Positions 24,994-33,656 of a stretch of DNA of 64,000 bases are shown one piece after another. Made by a program: the position numbers and the translations under genes. Position 1 is the stretch's first letter; every line of letters begins with the position of its first letter. Below the pieces are notes generated by a model, which searched no databases, was not told the DNA's origin, and worked only from the letters and a program-made list of their open reading frames with translations. The stretch is from Natrialbaceae archaeon AArc-T1-2 (GTDB lineage Archaea; Halobacteriota; Halobacteria; Halobacteriales; Natrialbaceae). Where the stretch lies: contig NZ_CP127174.1 of assembly GCF_030273315.1 (NCBI RefSeq), positions 2,294,001-2,358,000 of the forward strand, read 5' to 3'.

Positions 24994-25848
24994 TCACTCG
25001 ATGTCGCGTTCGCCCGTCGCCATCGTGATCTCGCCGTCTGCCCGAATCGTCCCGTCGACCTCGGCACCGGGCCCGAGCTCGAGGTCGACGGCAGAGACGT
25101 CGCCGAGGACGCGGGCTCCCTCGGCGACGGTGACCGATCCGTCGCGGGTCGTCACGTCGCCGTGGATTCTGGTTTCGGAACCGATGGCGACGTCGCCGCG
25201 GGCTCGCAGGCTACCGAAGATGTTACAGCCCGCACCAACGTCGACCGTCTCGGCGCGGACGTTCCCGTAGAGCCGACAGTCGTCGCCGATCGTCGCCGGC
25301 GTCGAGACGCGCCAGGCGTCGTCGCTGACCGTCGCGTTCCGAGGGATCACGAGCGGGTCGACGTCGTCGTCTGCGTCGTCCTCGAGTAGCTCCGAGACGA
25401 GCTGTCGGGCGGTGTCTTCGTCGCCGACCAGAAGCAGGTGTTTCAGGTAGACGAACAGAAAGACGATCGTCGGCATCGGGTTGCGGATGACGATCCAGCC
25501 GTTTGCCTCGAATCCCTCCTCGACCTCGACGTCGTCGCCGATGTCCAAATCGCCGGCGACTTTCAACTCGCCGCCGACGTGGACCCGTTCGCCGATGTAG
25601 GCATCCTCGCCGACGAGAACGTTCCCGTCGGCTTCACACCACATGTCGAGCCGGCAGTCGCCGTCTGCCTCGATGTCGCCCGCGAAGCGCGCTCCTTCTC
25701 CCGCGATCACGTTTCGCCCGCGAACGCCGAAGTCGACGCTCGAGCGCGCGCCGACGAGGACGTCCCCGTCGGTCACGAGATCGCGCTCCTGGGCTTCGGT
25801 GCCCGACGGAACGACGAGTTCGGTGAACGGATCCCTGCTGAACGCCAC
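24994..25848 (-). CDS. Bactofilin-like polymer-forming cytoskeletal protein
   Basis: The protein has 284 residues from GTG at 25848 (MAFSRDPFTELVVPSGTEAQ). Most of the sequence is short beta-helix rungs with V/I-x-G-x patterns (GARFAGDIEADGDCRLDMWC; RVHVGGELKVAGDLDIGDD; DCRLYGNVRAETVDVGAGC; GSVTVAEGARVLGDVSAVDL), broken by one hydrophobic helical insert near 130-165 (MPTIVFLFVYLKHLLLVGDE). This is the right-handed beta-helix of bactofilin/polymer-forming proteins, which build cytoplasmic or membrane-attached filaments. The start is supported by a TTTATTA box 25-31 bases upstream. The helical insert could anchor it to the membrane. Confidence 0.75.
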   Translation of the reverse strand: MAFSRDPFTELVVPSGTEAQERDLVTDGDVLVGARSSVDFGVRGRNVIAGEGARFAGDIEADGDCRLDMWCEADGNVLVGEDAYIGERVHVGGELKVAGDLDIGDDVEVEEGFEANGWIVIRNPMPTIVFLFVYLKHLLLVGDEDTARQLVSELLEDDADDDVDPLVIPRNATVSDDAWRVSTPATIGDDCRLYGNVRAETVDVGAGCNIFGSLRARGDVAIGSETRIHGDVTTRDGSVTVAEGARVLGDVSAVDLELGPGAEVDGTIRADGEITMATGERDIE

Positions 25849-25872
25849 ACTCCAATCGATGCGACGCGGCCG

Positions 25873-25879
25873 TAATAAA
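25873..25879 (-). promoter_or_regulatory. Candidate TATA box for the bactofilin-like gene
   Basis: The minus strand reads TTTATTA 25-31 bases before the GTG at 25848. This spacing fits a leaderless message and decides the start codon over longer in-frame choices. Confidence 0.6.
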
Positions 25880-25964
25880 CCCCGCGCGACGTCTGACGGA
25901 CGGCAGACGGCGACCGACGATCGCATCCGCCCCCCTTTTGACCCCCCACCGTCTAGAACTCGCC

Positions 25965-26162
25965 ATGACTACGCTCGCGTTCGACGAGGACGGCGTCGAC
26001 GTCGTCTACGAAGGAACCGAGTTCCGCCTCGAGCGAGATCTCGTCGAGGAAGCGATCGACAAACCCTACTACGAGGTAACCGACCACGAGGTGTTGAAGA
26101 TGGTCGCCGAACAGCCGAACCTGAAAGGCGAGCCGCGACGGATCGGAGATATTCTCGACTGA
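25965..26162 (+). CDS. Small conserved haloarchaeal protein
   Basis: The protein has 65 residues: MTTLAFDEDGVDVVYEGTEF onward, ending HEVLKMVAEQPNLKGEPRRI then GDILD. It looks like a compact alpha/beta domain with a charged C-terminal helix, and the even codon bias suggests a real gene. I recall similar single-domain proteins of unknown function in many haloarchaea (DUF5800-like), but I am not certain of the family name. It lies divergent from the bactofilin-like gene, sharing a 116-base intergenic region, and upstream of the aldehyde dehydrogenase. Confidence 0.65.
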   Translation: MTTLAFDEDGVDVVYEGTEFRLERDLVEEAIDKPYYEVTDHEVLKMVAEQPNLKGEPRRIGDILD

Positions 26163-26265
26163 GCGCTCGCCCCGGTCGCCGTCGGCCGGCGAACCGCCCT
26201 CCCGGCGCGTTCGCCGATCGAACCGTTGCCAAAGCTACAGGTGACTCGAGGTCGACCTCGAACGT

Positions 26266-27852
26266 ATGTCACACGTGTCGGTGCCTCCGATTCTCGACGA
26301 GACCCGTCTGTCGTCCGGTCGCCTCGAGAACCTTTCTGCCCGCGTCGAGACGACCGGCGGTCGCGAGTCGATCTCCGTCTGTGCCCCCGCGACGGACGAC
26401 GAGATCGGTACGATCCCGGCCTGCACCGCGACCGACGTCGAGGTCGCCGCCTCCCGTGCCCGGTCCGCCCAGTCCGCGTGGGCGGAGACGCCGGTCGAGC
26501 AGCGGGCGTCGATTCTCCGGCGGTTCGGCGACCTGGTCTCCGAGCGTCGGGAGGCGTTGCTCGACCTCGTGCAACTCGAGACGGGCAAGTCGCGTCGCCA
26601 CGCCGTCGAGGAGGTGCTGGACGTGTCACTTACCTGTTCGTACTACGCCGCGTACGGTCCCGACGCGATCGCCGAGGAGGGCCGCCGCGGCGCGATCCCA
26701 CTCGCCGCCGACGCCCGTGTCAGCTACGATCCCGTCGGCGTCGTCGGGATCATCTCGCCGTGGAACTACCCGCTGACGCTTTCGATGACCGACGCCATCC
26801 CCGCCTTGCTCGCGGGCAACGCCGTCGTTTGCAAACCCGACGAGAAGACGCCCTACGTCGCACTCGCGCTCGCGGAACTGCTCGAGGCGGCCGGGCTCCC
26901 CCCGGACGTCTTCCAGATCGTCACCGGCGACGGCCCGACGATCGGCCCGGCGTTGATCGACCGGGTCGACTACGTCGCCTTCACCGGCAGCACCGAGACG
27001 GGCCGGGCCGTCGCCGAGCAGGCCGGCCAGAACCTGATCGACTGCTCGCTCGAACTCGGCGGGAAGAACCCAATGCTCGTGCTGGCCGACGCCGACGTCG
27101 AGACCGCCGCCCGCGGGGCCGTCCAGGGCGCGTTCACGAACGCGGGCCAGCTCTGTCTCGCGCCCGAACGGATCTACGTCGACGACGCCCGGTACGACGC
27201 GTTCCTCGACGCCTTCGTCGGCGCAACCCGGGGGCTCACGCTCGGCCTCGCGTTCGAGTACGGCCCGGACGTCGGCTCGCTGATCGACGGCGACCACACG
27301 GAACGCGTCGCCGCAGCCGTCGAGGCGGCCGTCGACGACGGCGCGTCGGTCGTCTCGGGCGGTCGCCGTCGTCCCGACGTCGGCCCGTTCTGTTACGAGC
27401 CGACGATCCTGACGGAGGTCGACCCCGACTCGCAAATCGCTTGCGAGGAGACGTTCGGCCCGGTCGTCTCGGTGACCCCCGTCTCGGGGACCGACGAGGC
27501 GATCGAGCGGGCGAACGACTCGCCGTACGGGCTGAACGCGAGCGTCTGGACCCGGGATCGAGAGCGCGGCCGCGAGGTCGCCCGCGAGATCGACTGTGGC
27601 ACCGTCTGTGTCAACGACGCCTACATGGCCGGCTGGGCGGCCGTCGACGCCCCGATGGGTGGCGTCGGCGACTCGGGGCTCGGCCGCCGGCACGGTCCCG
27701 AGGGGATCCGCCGCTACGTCGAGGCACAGACGATCGCAACGTCGCGGATCGGTCCGCTCGAGCCACCTTCCGGGGTGCCGACGCGCTGGTTCGTCCGCGC
27801 CCTGTCGGGACTGACCGCGCTGCAGCGACGGCTCCTGCGGTGGTCGCGGTGA
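26266..27852 (+). CDS. Aldehyde dehydrogenase family protein
   Basis: The protein has 528 residues. Conserved blocks in order: GIISPWNYPLTLSMTDAIPA then LLAGNAVVCKPDEKTP (near 165-195, NAD(P) binding), FTGSTETGRAVA, LELGGKNPMLVLADADVE (general-base glutamate) and FTNAGQLCLAPERIYV (catalytic cysteine), ending with SPYGLNASVWTRDRERG. It oxidises an aldehyde to an acid with NAD(P). The family resembles succinate-semialdehyde-type dehydrogenases, but the substrate is not clear. The last bases overlap the start of an NAD(P)-dependent reductase (27849), so the two enzymes are translated together and may act on the same aldehyde or acyl group. Confidence 0.88.
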   Translation: MSHVSVPPILDETRLSSGRLENLSARVETTGGRESISVCAPATDDEIGTIPACTATDVEVAASRARSAQSAWAETPVEQRASILRRFGDLVSERREALLDLVQLETGKSRRHAVEEVLDVSLTCSYYAAYGPDAIAEEGRRGAIPLAADARVSYDPVGVVGIISPWNYPLTLSMTDAIPALLAGNAVVCKPDEKTPYVALALAELLEAAGLPPDVFQIVTGDGPTIGPALIDRVDYVAFTGSTETGRAVAEQAGQNLIDCSLELGGKNPMLVLADADVETAARGAVQGAFTNAGQLCLAPERIYVDDARYDAFLDAFVGATRGLTLGLAFEYGPDVGSLIDGDHTERVAAAVEAAVDDGASVVSGGRRRPDVGPFCYEPTILTEVDPDSQIACEETFGPVVSVTPVSGTDEAIERANDSPYGLNASVWTRDRERGREVAREIDCGTVCVNDAYMAGWAAVDAPMGGVGDSGLGRRHGPEGIRRYVEAQTIATSRIGPLEPPSGVPTRWFVRALSGLTALQRRLLRWSR

Positions 27853-28931
27853 CCGATCCCGAAATCGTGCTGACGGGCTTTCCCGGCTTCCTCGGCTCGG
27901 CGCTGCTCGAGCGCCTGCTCGCCCGCGGCGACGGCCCCGTCGCCTGTCTCGTCCAGCCCGCCTATCGCGAAGTCGCCGAGCGACGGGCGGCCCGGATCGT
28001 CGAGGACGTCGGGGCCACGGGAGAGGCCATCCGGCTGTACGAGGGCGACATCACCGAGCCCGACCTGGGGCTCGACGGCCTCGCCGACCTCGCGTCCGTC
28101 ACGGAGCTGTACCACCTCGCGGCGGTCTACGACCTCGGCGTCGACGCCGACCTCGCCGAGATAGTCAACGTCCAGGGGACCGACCACGTGCTCGACGTCG
28201 CCGAGGAGCTGGACGTCGACCGGTTCCAGTACGTCAGCACGTGCTACGTCAGCGGCCGCTACGACGGCGTCTTCACCGCCGATCACCTCCGGGAGGGCCA
28301 GTCGTTCAACAACCACTACGAACGCACGAAGTACCTCGCCGAGGTCGCCGTCCAGGAACGGATGGCCGCGGGGCTTCCCGCGACGATCTACCGACCGGCG
28401 ATCGTCGTTGGCGACAGCGAGACCGGCGAGACCGACAAGTACGACGGCCCGTACTACCTGCTTCGACTGCTGCTATCCCAGCCGACACGGCTCTCGGTGA
28501 CGTTCGCGCTTCCGGGCTCGAGCGAGGCCGAACTCAACGTCGTCCCACGGGACTTCGTCGTCGACGCCATCGCGCACCTGAGTGGGCGCGCGGACACGGT
28601 CGGCGAGGTCTTCCAGCTCTGCGATCCCGCACCCCTCACCGTTCCCCGGTTCGTCGACGCACTCGCCGAGGCGGCCGGCCACCGGACGATCACCGTGCCG
28701 ACGACGCGGACACTCGCCGAACCCGTGATGGCCGCACTCGAGGCCCGCGAGGTTCTCCTCGAGCCCGAGACGCTCGCGTACCTCGATCACCCGACGCGAT
28801 ACGCCTGTCCAAACACGCGGCGGGCACTCGCCGGGACCGGCATCGCGTGTCCACCGTTTTCGTCCTACGTCGACGACCTGGTCGCGTTCGTCCAGGATAA
28901 CCCCGACGTGGATGACGAGGCGATGGCCTGA
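27849..28931 (+). CDS. SDR-family reductase, thioester-reductase/fatty-acyl-reductase-like
   Basis: The protein has 360 residues from GTG 27849 (MTDPEIVLTGFPGFLGSALL); a GTG at 27840 would add three residues. The TGFPGFLGS loop binds NADP. NVQGTDHVLDVAEELDVDRF and YVSTCYVSGRY follow, and NHYERTKYLAEVAV holds the YxxxK catalytic pair. The layout matches extended SDRs of the NAD-binding-4/thioester-reductase type, which reduce acyl-thioesters or aldehydes. The start overlaps the stop of the aldehyde dehydrogenase by four bases (GTGA), indicating translational coupling. Together the two suggest interconversion of an acid, aldehyde and perhaps alcohol. Substrate is unknown. Confidence 0.82.
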   Translation: MTDPEIVLTGFPGFLGSALLERLLARGDGPVACLVQPAYREVAERRAARIVEDVGATGEAIRLYEGDITEPDLGLDGLADLASVTELYHLAAVYDLGVDADLAEIVNVQGTDHVLDVAEELDVDRFQYVSTCYVSGRYDGVFTADHLREGQSFNNHYERTKYLAEVAVQERMAAGLPATIYRPAIVVGDSETGETDKYDGPYYLLRLLLSQPTRLSVTFALPGSSEAELNVVPRDFVVDAIAHLSGRADTVGEVFQLCDPAPLTVPRFVDALAEAAGHRTITVPTTRTLAEPVMAALEAREVLLEPETLAYLDHPTRYACPNTRRALAGTGIACPPFSSYVDDLVAFVQDNPDVDDEAMA

Positions 28932-28934
28932 GAG

Positions 28935-29732
28935 TTACCAGTCACCACGCGCTCGTCGAGTCTCTCGAACCGGATTCCGTTCGCGTTCGCACTCGAGGTC
29001 GTCCGCCGGGACGGCTGCAGTCACGACGCCCTGGCGCTCGTCGGCTTCGGCACGGACCGTCCCGTCGGGGCCGGCGACCAGGCTGTGGCCGGCGTGGTCA
29101 CGGCCCTGCTGGTCACCCGTGTGGTTCGACGCGACGACGTAACAGGGGCCGTCGCGGGCGCGAGTCCGCGAGAAGAGCCGCCAGTCCGCGAGAAACGACG
29201 TCCGCCAGGCGGCAGTCACCGCGAGAACGTCACAGCCACGGCGTGCGTACTCGAGTGCGGCCTCCGGGAAGTTGAGGTCGTAACAACAGAGGAGTCCGAT
29301 CGTTCCGGCCGACGTCTCGACCGTCACCGGCCCCTCGCCGGCGTCGAACACGTCCCGCTCGTCGCCCCAGGCGTACTGCTTGCGGTAGACGCCCTCGAGA
29401 CCGTCCGGCGAGACCACCGCCGTCGCGTTGTAGACGGCGTCGCCGACTCGCTCGGGCAGTCCGAGGACGAGCGTCGTGTCGACCTCGCGGGCGAGCGAGA
29501 CGGCTCGATCCGTCAGCGGACCCGGGATCGGCTCGGCGAGGTCGGCGACGACCTCGAGGTCGTAGCCGGTGAGCGACAGCTCCGGGAAGACCGCGAGGGC
29601 GACCCCCGCCTCGAGGTCGCCGGCGAGGTCCCGGACGGCCGCGAGGTTCGCGTCGACATCGCCGATCGTCGGTTCGAACTGGCAGGCGGCGACGTGGGCG
29701 GTCCTCGTCTCGGTCCCGGAATCGTCGGTCAT
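28935..29732 (-). CDS. Carbon-nitrogen hydrolase (nitrilase superfamily)
   Basis: The protein has 265 residues. All three catalytic residues of the nitrilase fold are visible: glutamate in AVFPELSLTGYDLE (near 50), lysine in GVYRKQYAWGDE (near 117) and cysteine in GLLCCYDLNFPEAALEYARR (near 149). Such enzymes hydrolyse C-N bonds of amides, N-carbamoyl compounds or nitriles in the cytoplasm. The length is usual. The stop lies 3 bases from the stop of the SDR gene, so the two are convergent. The FAD/FeS oxidoreductase gene begins 120 bases beyond its start in the opposite direction, sharing a promoter region. The exact substrate is unknown. Confidence 0.88.
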   Translation of the reverse strand: MTDDSGTETRTAHVAACQFEPTIGDVDANLAAVRDLAGDLEAGVALAVFPELSLTGYDLEVVADLAEPIPGPLTDRAVSLAREVDTTLVLGLPERVGDAVYNATAVVSPDGLEGVYRKQYAWGDERDVFDAGEGPVTVETSAGTIGLLCCYDLNFPEAALEYARRGCDVLAVTAAWRTSFLADWRLFSRTRARDGPCYVVASNHTGDQQGRDHAGHSLVAGPDGTVRAEADERQGVVTAAVPADDLECERERNPVRETRRARGDW

Positions 29733-29852
29733 GTCTCGAGATGTCGGCCGACGCGCCTTGACGGTTCCGCCGGACTCGTTCCGGGCTTTATCAAGGCTGG
29801 TCTATGTGTGACTCGAGGGTTAACGGACTCGCGTGCGAACGGACGCCTACGA

Positions 29853-32714
29853 ATGGCCACGAACACGGACCCCACGTCGGACCCACTCGCCGGCCTTGCG
29901 GGCGAGGTCGACTTCGGCGAGCCGGCGCGGACGCTGTACGCGACCGACGCCAGCATCTACGAGGTGAAACCGGCGGGCGTCGTCGCCCCCGCCGACCGCG
30001 AGGACGTCCGCCGGGTCGTCGCCTACGCACGCGACCACGGCGTCAGCATCACGCCCCGCGGGGCGGGCAGCAGTTTGACGGGCAACGCCGTCGGCGAGGG
30101 GATCGTCCTCGACTGCGAACGTCACATGGACGACGTCCTCGCCGTCGACCCCGAGGGAAAGACCGCAACGGTCCAGCCGGGCGTCGTCCTCGAGGACCTC
30201 AACGACCGTCTCGCCGAACACGACCGCTACTTCCCGCCCGACCCGAGCACGTCGAGCACCTGCACGATCGGCGGGATGGTCGCAAACGACGCGGCGGGCG
30301 CACACTCCGTTCGCCACGGCACGACCCGGGACAACGTCCGGAGCCTCGAGTGCGTCCTCGCCGACGGGACGGTCACGACGCTCGAACGGGTCGAGGGCGA
30401 GGCTCTCGAGCGGGCCTGCGAACGCGACGATCGGGCCGGTGAACTCCACCGAACAGTTCGAGCAGTCGCCCGGGACCACGCCGACGAGATCGACGCCCGC
30501 TACCCCGGCCTCGAGCGCAACTCCAGCGGCTACGACCTCGCGGGCAGCGCCGCCGCGGACGGCTCCTGGCTCGACCTCTCGAGGCTCGTCGTCGGCAGCG
30601 AGGGAACCCTCGGGGTGATCACGGAGGTCACGCTCGAGCTGACCGAACGCCCCGAGCGCCGGGCCGCCGCGCTGGTCTTCTACGAGGACGTGATCGCGGC
30701 CGCGGCGGCGGTCGAGTCGACGCTGTCGGCCGACCCGAGCGCGGTCGAACTCGTCGACGCGGACGTGCTCGGCTACGCCCGTGATGCGTGGGGGTTCGAC
30801 CTCGTCCCGGAGACGGCGGGGGCGGCACTGCTCGTCGAGGTCGAGGGCGACGCCGACGCGATCGACGAACGGCTCGAGGAAGCGATCACGGCGGCGCGGA
30901 CGGACGCAACGGTCGACCTCGAGCGGGCGGTCGACGACGACGCCCGGGAGGGGCTCTGGACGATCCGGAAAGCGTCGAACCCCTTGCTCAACCGCCGGCC
31001 GGGCGACGAACAGGCCCTCTCGTTCGTCGAGGACGCCGCGGTCCCGCCAGCACGGCTGCCCGAGTACCTCGAGCGCGTCGCAGACATCCTCCGCGACCAC
31101 GACCTCGAGGCGAGCGTCTTCGGCCACGCCGGCCAGGGCGTCTTGCACGTCAAGCCGTTCCTGAACCTCAAGTCCGAACGCGACCGCGAGCGCCTCCGGG
31201 CCGTCAGCGAGGCGATCCACGAGGTCGTCCTCGACCTCGGCGGCTGTGTCAGCGGCGAACACGGCGACGGCCGGCTCCGCTCGGCCTACCTCGAGGAGAT
31301 GTACGGCGAGACGCTGTACGGGGCGTTCCAGCGGGTCAAGCGGGCGGCCGATCCGGACGACGTCTTCAACCCGGCGAAGGTCGTCCCCGACTCGGAGGGG
31401 CGGCTGGCGGCCGTCGACGACGACCTCCGGTTCGAGGGCTACGATCCGGAACGGCTCGAGACCGCGCTCTCGTTCGAGGACGAGGGCGGCTTCGGGTCGC
31501 TCGTCGAGCAGTGCAACGGCTGTTCGAACTGTCGGACGACCGGCGACGGCGTGATGTGTCCGTCCTACCGCGGGCTCGAGGCGGAGGTGACGAGCACCCG
31601 CGGCCGGGCGAACGCCCTCCGGGCGGCACTCGACGGCCGCCTCGGCGAGGACGCGATCACGAGCGACTGGTTCCAGGCGGAGGTGCTCGACCTCTGTCTC
31701 GGCTGCAAGGCCTGCGAGACGGAGTGTCCGACCGGCGTCGACTTAGCGAAGCTCAAGACCGAGGCGAAACACCGCAAACACCAGGCTGACGGCACGCCGC
31801 TTCGCTCGCGGCTGTTCGCGAACGTCCGGACGCTCAACCGCCTCGGCAGCGCGCTGGCTCCCGTGGCGAACCGTCTCGCCTCGTTCGGTCCCGGACGGGC
31901 CGCCCTCGAGCGGACCCTCGGAATCGACCGTCGTCGCTCGCTCCCCGAATTCGCCGCGGAGTCGTTCCTCGAGTGGGTCGAGCGCCACGACGCCCACCCG
32001 CGGGCCGGCGACCGTGGCCGGGTCGTCCTCGTGCCGGACTGTTACATGGCCTACAACCACCCCGAGGTCGGCCGGGCCGCCGTCTCCCTTCTCGAGCGCT
32101 GTGGCTACGCCGTCGCGGTCCCCGACGTGGCCTGCTGTGGCCGGCCGGCGCTCTCCCAGGGGATGGTCGAGCACGCCCGCGCGGACGCCGCCGAGAACGC
32201 CGCGACGCTTTCGCCCTACGCCGACGACGACGTCCCGATCCTCTCGGGCGAACCCTCCTGTGTCAGCGCCTTCCGGGAGTACGGCGACCTGCTCGAGGAC
32301 CCTGGCGGGGTGCCCGACGCCGCCGCGACCGTCGCCAGTTTCCTGCTCGCGGAGATTCGGGCGGGCGAACTCGAGCTTCCCGTCCCGGGCCGACCCGACG
32401 ACCACGTCGCCGTCCACACCCACTGTCACGCGACGGCGAAGGGGTTCGACGAGGCCGCGCCGGCGCTGCTCCGTGCGGCCGGTTACGAGGTCGACGTCGT
32501 CGAGGCCACCTGCTGTGGGATGGCCGGAGCGTTCGGCTACGAGGCCGACCACTACGATCTCTCGCGGTCGCTCGGTGAGGACCTCGCGTCGAAGATCACG
32601 GCCCTCGGGCCCGACGTCGTGGCGACGACCGGCGCGTCCTGCAGTCAGCAACTCGCCGACCTCGGTCGAGAGACGGTCCATCCGCTGGTGTTGCTCGCGG
32701 AGGTGCTCGAATGA
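29853..32714 (+). CDS. FAD-linked oxidase fused to Fe-S and CCG domains (D-lactate/glycolate dehydrogenase type)
   Basis: The protein has 953 residues from ATG 29853 (MATNTDPTSDPLAGLAGEVD). The N-terminal FAD-binding domain shows ITPRGAGSSLTGNAVGEG (near 70) and PDPSTSSTCTIGGMVANDAAG, followed by an FAD-linked oxidase C-terminal domain to about 520. Two ferredoxin-like cysteine clusters follow: CNGCSNCRTTGDGVMCPSY and CLGCKACETECPTGVDLAKL. Two CCG motifs close it: DVACCGRPALSQG and EATCCGMAGAFGYEADHYDL. This GlcDF/DLD-type fusion oxidises a 2-hydroxy acid and passes electrons through FeS centres, probably to the quinone pool. The stop overlaps the next ATG (ATGA), so it is co-translated with the DUF6282-like gene. 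Confidence 0.9.
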   Translation: MATNTDPTSDPLAGLAGEVDFGEPARTLYATDASIYEVKPAGVVAPADREDVRRVVAYARDHGVSITPRGAGSSLTGNAVGEGIVLDCERHMDDVLAVDPEGKTATVQPGVVLEDLNDRLAEHDRYFPPDPSTSSTCTIGGMVANDAAGAHSVRHGTTRDNVRSLECVLADGTVTTLERVEGEALERACERDDRAGELHRTVRAVARDHADEIDARYPGLERNSSGYDLAGSAAADGSWLDLSRLVVGSEGTLGVITEVTLELTERPERRAAALVFYEDVIAAAAAVESTLSADPSAVELVDADVLGYARDAWGFDLVPETAGAALLVEVEGDADAIDERLEEAITAARTDATVDLERAVDDDAREGLWTIRKASNPLLNRRPGDEQALSFVEDAAVPPARLPEYLERVADILRDHDLEASVFGHAGQGVLHVKPFLNLKSERDRERLRAVSEAIHEVVLDLGGCVSGEHGDGRLRSAYLEEMYGETLYGAFQRVKRAADPDDVFNPAKVVPDSEGRLAAVDDDLRFEGYDPERLETALSFEDEGGFGSLVEQCNGCSNCRTTGDGVMCPSYRGLEAEVTSTRGRANALRAALDGRLGEDAITSDWFQAEVLDLCLGCKACETECPTGVDLAKLKTEAKHRKHQADGTPLRSRLFANVRTLNRLGSALAPVANRLASFGPGRAALERTLGIDRRRSLPEFAAESFLEWVERHDAHPRAGDRGRVVLVPDCYMAYNHPEVGRAAVSLLERCGYAVAVPDVACCGRPALSQGMVEHARADAAENAATLSPYADDDVPILSGEPSCVSAFREYGDLLEDPGGVPDAAATVASFLLAEIRAGELELPVPGRPDDHVAVHTHCHATAKGFDEAAPALLRAAGYEVDVVEATCCGMAGAFGYEADHYDLSRSLGEDLASKITALGPDVVATTGASCSQQLADLGRETVHPLVLLAEVLE

Positions 32715-33586
32715 CCGCCGACGGAGCGGGAACCCGCGACTGGCTCGAGGACGCAATCGACGTCCACGTCCACACCGCCCCCGACCTGGTCGAGCGCGCC
32801 CAGGACGACCTCGCACTCGCTCGCGACGCGCTCGCGGCCGGGATGGACGGCGTCGTCGTCAAGAGCCACGTCCTGCCGACGGCCGACCGCGTGGCCGCGG
32901 TCAACCGGGCCGTCGGCGAGGACGTTCTCGCCGGCGGCATCGCGCTCAACGGCACGGTCGGCGGCATCAATCCCGATGCGGTCGAGACGGCGCTGGAACT
33001 GGGCGCGGCGATCGTCTGGCTGCCGACGCTGTGGGCGGCGAATCACGCCTCGCGGGCGCGTGCCGCCGGCGAGACCCACTTCGTCGGCCAGCGGGTGCCG
33101 AGCGCGGACGAGGAACTGGTCGTCGCCCGCGACGGCGAGGTCGTCCCCGAAATGCGAGCCGTGATCGACCTCGTCGCCGAGTACGACGCCGTGGTGGCGA
33201 CCGGCCACGTCTCGCCGGCCGAGATCGAGGCCGTCGTCGACGCCTGTGTGGACGCGGGCGCGACGCCGATGATCAACCACCCGTTCTTCCGGGTGACCGA
33301 CCTCTCGATCGACCGGCAGGCCGACCTCGCCGACAGCGGGGCCGTGATGGAGTACTGTGCCTACGCGATCGAGAGCACACCGGGACACACCGTCGAGCGC
33401 GTCGCCGAGGCGATAGAGCGGCTCGGCCCCGACAGCTGTGTGCTGGCGACCGACTACGGCCAGGCCGACAATCCGGCGGTTCCCGGACTCGCGTCCTTCG
33501 GCCAGGCCGTCTACGAGGGGGGCGTTCCCGAGTCGACGGTCCGGACGTGTCTCACGGAGACGCCGTCGGAACTGCTCGAGCGCTGA
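32711..33586 (+). CDS. DUF6282-type metal-dependent hydrolase-like protein
   Basis: The protein has 291 residues. The start AIDVHVHTAPDLVERAQDDL has the HxH of TIM-barrel amidohydrolases. VVVKSHVLPTADRVAAV, VVATGHVSPAEIEAVVDACV, PMINHPFFRVTDLSIDR and CVLATDYGQADNPAVPGL supply further histidines and an aspartate for metal binding. It should hydrolyse or rearrange a small metabolite; I recall the family as DUF6282, without a known reaction. The ATGA overlap with the flavo-FeS gene argues that it processes the same pathway's substrate or product. A second amidohydrolase-like gene follows 70 bases later. Confidence 0.78.
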   Translation: MTADGAGTRDWLEDAIDVHVHTAPDLVERAQDDLALARDALAAGMDGVVVKSHVLPTADRVAAVNRAVGEDVLAGGIALNGTVGGINPDAVETALELGAAIVWLPTLWAANHASRARAAGETHFVGQRVPSADEELVVARDGEVVPEMRAVIDLVAEYDAVVATGHVSPAEIEAVVDACVDAGATPMINHPFFRVTDLSIDRQADLADSGAVMEYCAYAIESTPGHTVERVAEAIERLGPDSCVLATDYGQADNPAVPGLASFGQAVYEGGVPESTVRTCLTETPSELLER

Positions 33587-33656
33587 TTCGGCCCCTCACT
33601 TATACCCTACAACATGTCTCTGTGAACGCTCATGCCCAGGTTTGCTCTACGACAGG

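Noticed and set aside
29085-29852. 255-residue extension of the flavo-FeS protein
   Set aside because: It lies antisense to the nitrilase-family gene, which has all catalytic residues. The FAD-domain protein starts naturally at 29853.
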